A stretch of DNA of 54,960 bases from CAKRPJ01 sp934376955 (GTDB lineage Bacteria; Bacillota; Clostridia; Lachnospirales; Lachnospiraceae): NCBI GenBank assembly GCA_934376955.1, contig CAKRPJ010000016.1, positions 1 through 54,960 of the forward strand, in the 5' to 3' direction. The notes below the pieces were generated by a model. That model had not been told where the DNA came from. It saw nothing but the letters and a program-made list of their open reading frames with translations, and made no database searches. Below are positions 52,947-54,960 of this stretch, one piece after another. A program made the position numbers and the translations under genes. Positions within the stretch are counted from its first letter, which is position 1. The number at the start of each line of letters is the position of its first letter.

Positions 52947-53741
52947 GTGAAAAGAAAAGTGATCATTGATGCCGGGCATGGCGGACAGGATCCGGGCGCT
53001 GTATACAATGGAAGAAAGGAAAAGGAGGATGCCCTCAAGCTCGCTTTTGATGTCGGAAATGCGTTGGAGCGGCGCGGGATCCAAGTGGAGTATACGAGAG
53101 TCAATGATGTATATGACACACCCGATGAGAAGGCGATGATGGGAAATCAGTCCGATGCAGATTTTTTCCTGTCCATCCACAGAAATGCGATGCCGCTTCC
53201 GCAGACCGGCTCCGGCATAGAGGCTCTCGTCTATTCGGATGAGGGGACGGCAGGGCGTCTGGCCAAAAATATCAGCGCAGAGCTTTCGGCAGTCGGCTGG
53301 ACGGATCTTGGTGTCAAGGAACGGCCGGGGCTTATCGTACTCAGAAAGACAAGGCTTCCGGCAGTGCTCCTGGAAGTGGGATTTATTGATAATGACAGGG
53401 ATAATCAGTTTTTTGACGCCAATCTGGCAGCAACGGCCGATGCGATCGCCGATGGGATTTTAAAGACCTTTGAGGAGCTGGCGCGGCAGACAGAGAATGG
53501 AGGAGCAGGATCGGTAGTGCTGCCGGGGACATATCAGGTGCAGACCGGCCTCTACCGCCTTCGGAATAATGCCCTGTGGGAGCTTCGGAGGCTTCGTTCC
53601 CAGGGCTTTCCGGCCTTCCTCACAGAAAAGGACGGACTCTACGCAGTCCGCGCCGGGGCCTTTAAGGAGCTTGACCATGCCGTTTTCCTTGAGAGGAGAT
53701 TGCGGGAGCTGGGCTACAGCACCCTGCTCGTAAGGGAATAG
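52947..53741 (+). CDS. N-acetylmuramoyl-L-alanine amidase with SPOR-like C-terminal domain
   Basis: The catalytic domain is Amidase_3: zinc ligands in IDAGHGGQDPG and the later FLSIHRNA, catalytic Glu in VLLEVGFIDN. It cleaves the amide between muramic acid and the stem peptide. Residues about 190-264 (TYQVQTGLYRLRNNALWELRRL and following) look like a SPOR domain, which binds denuded glycan strands at septa or spores. The protein starts directly with the catalytic domain, and no signal peptide is visible. The start is the GTG at 52947 with AAGGGG 12 bp upstream; another start outside this frame is not evident. It may be released by lysis, use a noncanonical route or act in the mother cell. 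Confidence 0.85.
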   Translation: MKRKVIIDAGHGGQDPGAVYNGRKEKEDALKLAFDVGNALERRGIQVEYTRVNDVYDTPDEKAMMGNQSDADFFLSIHRNAMPLPQTGSGIEALVYSDEGTAGRLAKNISAELSAVGWTDLGVKERPGLIVLRKTRLPAVLLEVGFIDNDRDNQFFDANLAATADAIADGILKTFEELARQTENGGAGSVVLPGTYQVQTGLYRLRNNALWELRRLRSQGFPAFLTEKDGLYAVRAGAFKELDHAVFLERRLRELGYSTLLVRE

Positions 53742-53783
53742 AAGGGCATTTGCTTAGTGCCGTCTTATGGGTGTTCCCAGGGA

Positions 53784-53812
53784 TTGCAGGAATGGCACGT
53801 TTATGTTACAAT
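53784..53812 (+). promoter_or_regulatory. Promoter of the DUF6145-like gene
   Basis: TTGCAG (53784-53789), a 17-bp spacer and TACAAT (53807-53812) with an extended TGT before the -10. The predicted transcript begins near 53819. Confidence 0.65.
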
Positions 53813-53827
53813 CAGAGATAACTTTGC

Positions 53828-53866
53828 AGGAGGGATTTTCCGGCTAAGCTCCGGAAAGAAGATAAA
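53828..53866 (+). promoter_or_regulatory. Ribosome-site hairpin before the DUF6145-like gene
   Basis: AGGAGGG (53828-53834) is followed by a perfect hairpin TTTCCGG (53837-53843)/CCGGAAA (53851-53857) and then nine bases to the ATG at 53867. The strong Shine-Dalgarno is too far from the ATG in linear sequence. Folding would shorten the effective distance to about 11-12 nt, while also hiding a weaker GGAAAG. Confidence 0.5.
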
Positions 53867-54220
53867 ATGGATAAGAATACAGAAAATGTTGTGCTCTGCG
53901 GAGCCAGCTCTTATGAGCAGAAGTATTATTTTAATCAGGAATTTAAGGCACTCCCGGAGGAGATAAAAAAAGAGCTTCAAATTATGTGCGTGCTGTTTAC
54001 GGAGGATATCGGGGGCGTCTTAACGTTGGAGTTTACCCCGGAGGGAGAGCTTGAGTTTAAGGTTCAGGCAGACGATCAGGATTATCTGTTTGATGAGATC
54101 GGAAGCGGACTGAAGATACGTCAATACCAGAGGGAAAAGCGTGAGCTTTTAGAGGCTTTGGAGCTCTATTACCGGGTCGTTTTCTTAGGAGAAAGGCTGG
54201 AGGGATCGGATGAGGAATAA
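53867..54220 (+). CDS. Small conserved hypothetical protein (DUF6145-like)
   Basis: The 117-residue acidic cytoplasmic protein contains VVLCGASSYEQKYYFNQEF, IKKELQIMCVLFTEDIGGVL and LYYRVVFLGE. It resembles a small hypothetical family of Lachnospiraceae that I believe is catalogued as DUF6145. No catalytic motif, membrane segment or known function is visible. It overlaps the next gene by 11 bp, so it is cotranslated with a secreted cell-wall-binding protein. Confidence 0.65.
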   Translation: MDKNTENVVLCGASSYEQKYYFNQEFKALPEEIKKELQIMCVLFTEDIGGVLTLEFTPEGELEFKVQADDQDYLFDEIGSGLKIRQYQREKRELLEALELYYRVVFLGERLEGSDEE

Positions 54221-54884
54221 AAAAATAACAGGACTTTGCCTGACAGGGCTTTTTTCGGCACTTCTTTTCTTTAGGCTTCCGGCCTATGCACTGGAGTATG
54301 GGCCGGGCTGCCAGGATTTAAACTCTTGCGGTACGCCTTCCAATAATCCGGCCTACAATACCGGCTGGAGTGGTGGGGTGGGCCCGGGATACGAGGGAAG
54401 CAATCCCTCCGGTTCCCGTGATGAGAATATTTTCTCCGGAGGCCCAAATTCTGACCGGGCAAAAAAATATCTGGAGGAGGAAAAGGACGCCGTCTATGTG
54501 TTCGATACGTATTTCGGCGGCCGCTGGGAGCAGACTGCCGAGGGCAGCTGGAAGCTTTTAAAGGATGACGGACATCCGGTTTCCAGCCAGTGGGCTTACG
54601 TGGATGGACAGACGTATCTTCTGGATATGTACGGGATCATGCAGACGGGCTTTAAAAAGGTGAACGATAAGTGGTACTATTTTAACAGTGTCGGGGCAAT
54701 GAAGACCGGATGGCTGTTAAAGACCGGAAAATACTATTTTATGAATGCGGACGGCTCTATGGCCTACGGATGGGTAAATTCGCAGGGAAGCTGGTATTAT
54801 CTCGACCAGAATACGGGCGTTATGGTCACCAATTCCTATACTCCCGACGGACGGTATGTTAATGCAGAGGGAGTTTTAGTATAG
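54210..54884 (+). CDS. Secreted cell-wall-binding-repeat protein
   Basis: The 224-residue protein has a signal peptide (to about residue 27, AYA-LEY), a Gly/Pro/Asn-rich spacer (about 30-85) and about five aromatic cell-wall-binding repeats (about 105-222, such as DKWYYFNSVGAMKTGW and GSWYYLDQNTGVM). There is no catalytic domain, so it is probably a wall adaptor. GGAGGG lies before the ATG. The TAG stop ends exactly at the inferred boundary of a transposon end, so the original C-terminus may have been slightly different. Confidence 0.85.
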   Translation: MRNKKITGLCLTGLFSALLFFRLPAYALEYGPGCQDLNSCGTPSNNPAYNTGWSGGVGPGYEGSNPSGSRDENIFSGGPNSDRAKKYLEEEKDAVYVFDTYFGGRWEQTAEGSWKLLKDDGHPVSSQWAYVDGQTYLLDMYGIMQTGFKKVNDKWYYFNSVGAMKTGWLLKTGKYYFMNADGSMAYGWVNSQGSWYYLDQNTGVMVTNSYTPDGRYVNAEGVLV

Positions 54885-54960
54885 TCAACTACCCACCACC
54901 TAAAGGTAATGGGCTTGTAACTGCCTAGTCGTACTAACGGCTTGCACCTCCGACCTTTAA
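54884..54960 (-). mobile_element. Right end of an IS200/IS605-type tnpB element, partial
   Basis: Read on the minus strand, the sequence ends in a subterminal hairpin (54913-54892, CCCATTACCT with AGGTGGTGGG, imperfect by two pairs) followed by TAGTTGAC with the putative TTGAC end at 54888-54884. Upstream are GTGCAAGCCGTTAGTACGA and TAGGCAGTTACAAGCCC, which resemble the 3' ends of clostridial tnpB elements, where the guide (omega) RNA is encoded. The transposase or tnpB gene would lie beyond the window. I recognise this by pattern, without a database check. Confidence 0.6.

Noticed and set aside
1..54960. CRISPR array, tRNA or rRNA genes
   Set aside because: No regularly spaced direct repeats with unique spacers and no tRNA- or rRNA-like segment noticed; the tandem arrays present are spacer-less.

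Overview
The window looks like a chromosomal segment of a mid-GC Gram-positive anaerobe of the Lachnospiraceae / Clostridium cluster XIVa type. The pointers are the block uvrC-hprK-murB-rapZ-whiA followed by an HPr-like gene, the use of AGGAGG ribosome sites and TTG/GTG starts, several secreted proteins with aromatic, glycine-rich cell-wall-binding repeats, and small Lachnospiraceae-type hypothetical genes. This assignment is inference from gene content. I saw no rRNA, tRNA or CRISPR array.

Region 1 (1-12.9 kb, + strand) is a compact envelope-signalling cluster: a GAF/HD-GYP phosphodiesterase, a 1222-residue exported FecR-domain protein, an exported NHL beta-propeller, a CHASE2 class III adenylate cyclase, an LTA-synthase-like sulfatase-fold membrane enzyme, a membrane histidine kinase and a YcbB-type response regulator. 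Region 2 (13-14.6 kb) has a PfoR/PTS_EIIC_2-type membrane protein, a terminator and a 64-bp tandem repeat. Region 3 (14.5-23 kb, - strand) is a metabolic block: two tandem small/large pairs of isopropylmalate-dehydratase-like hydro-lyases, then a separate operon of two overlapping amidohydrolase paralogues (the second has lost its metal ligands), an M20 hydrolase and an L,D-transpeptidase.

Region 4 (23.1-27.7 kb, +) is sbcDC, separated from the amidohydrolase operon by a divergent promoter region. Region 5 (27.7-31.8 kb, -) is an operon of a DUF1846 protein, an M20 peptidase and a purine-type NCS2 permease. Region 6 (32-39.8 kb, +) runs DUF4015 lipoprotein, DUF1653 protein, uvrC, hprK, murB, rapZ, whiA and a Crh-like HPr homologue with Glu at position 15, closed by a terminator. 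Region 7 (39.9-46.1 kb, +) holds dnaE, pfkA, an ArsR metal sensor overlapping dapF, and an Lrp-type regulator.

Region 8 (46.1-54.9 kb, +) holds a strongly structured, possibly noncoding RNA element, a 2041-residue surface protein, an amidase with a SPOR-like tail, a small hypothetical gene and a cell-wall-binding protein whose stop codon touches what looks like the right end of an IS200/IS605-type tnpB element running off the window.

The observations I consider most worth follow-up are the catalytic/degenerate amidohydrolase pair, the FecR-NHL-CHASE2-HD-GYP cluster, the two related hairpin elements at 31.8 and 46.2 kb, and the transposon end/omega-RNA-like sequence at the right edge.
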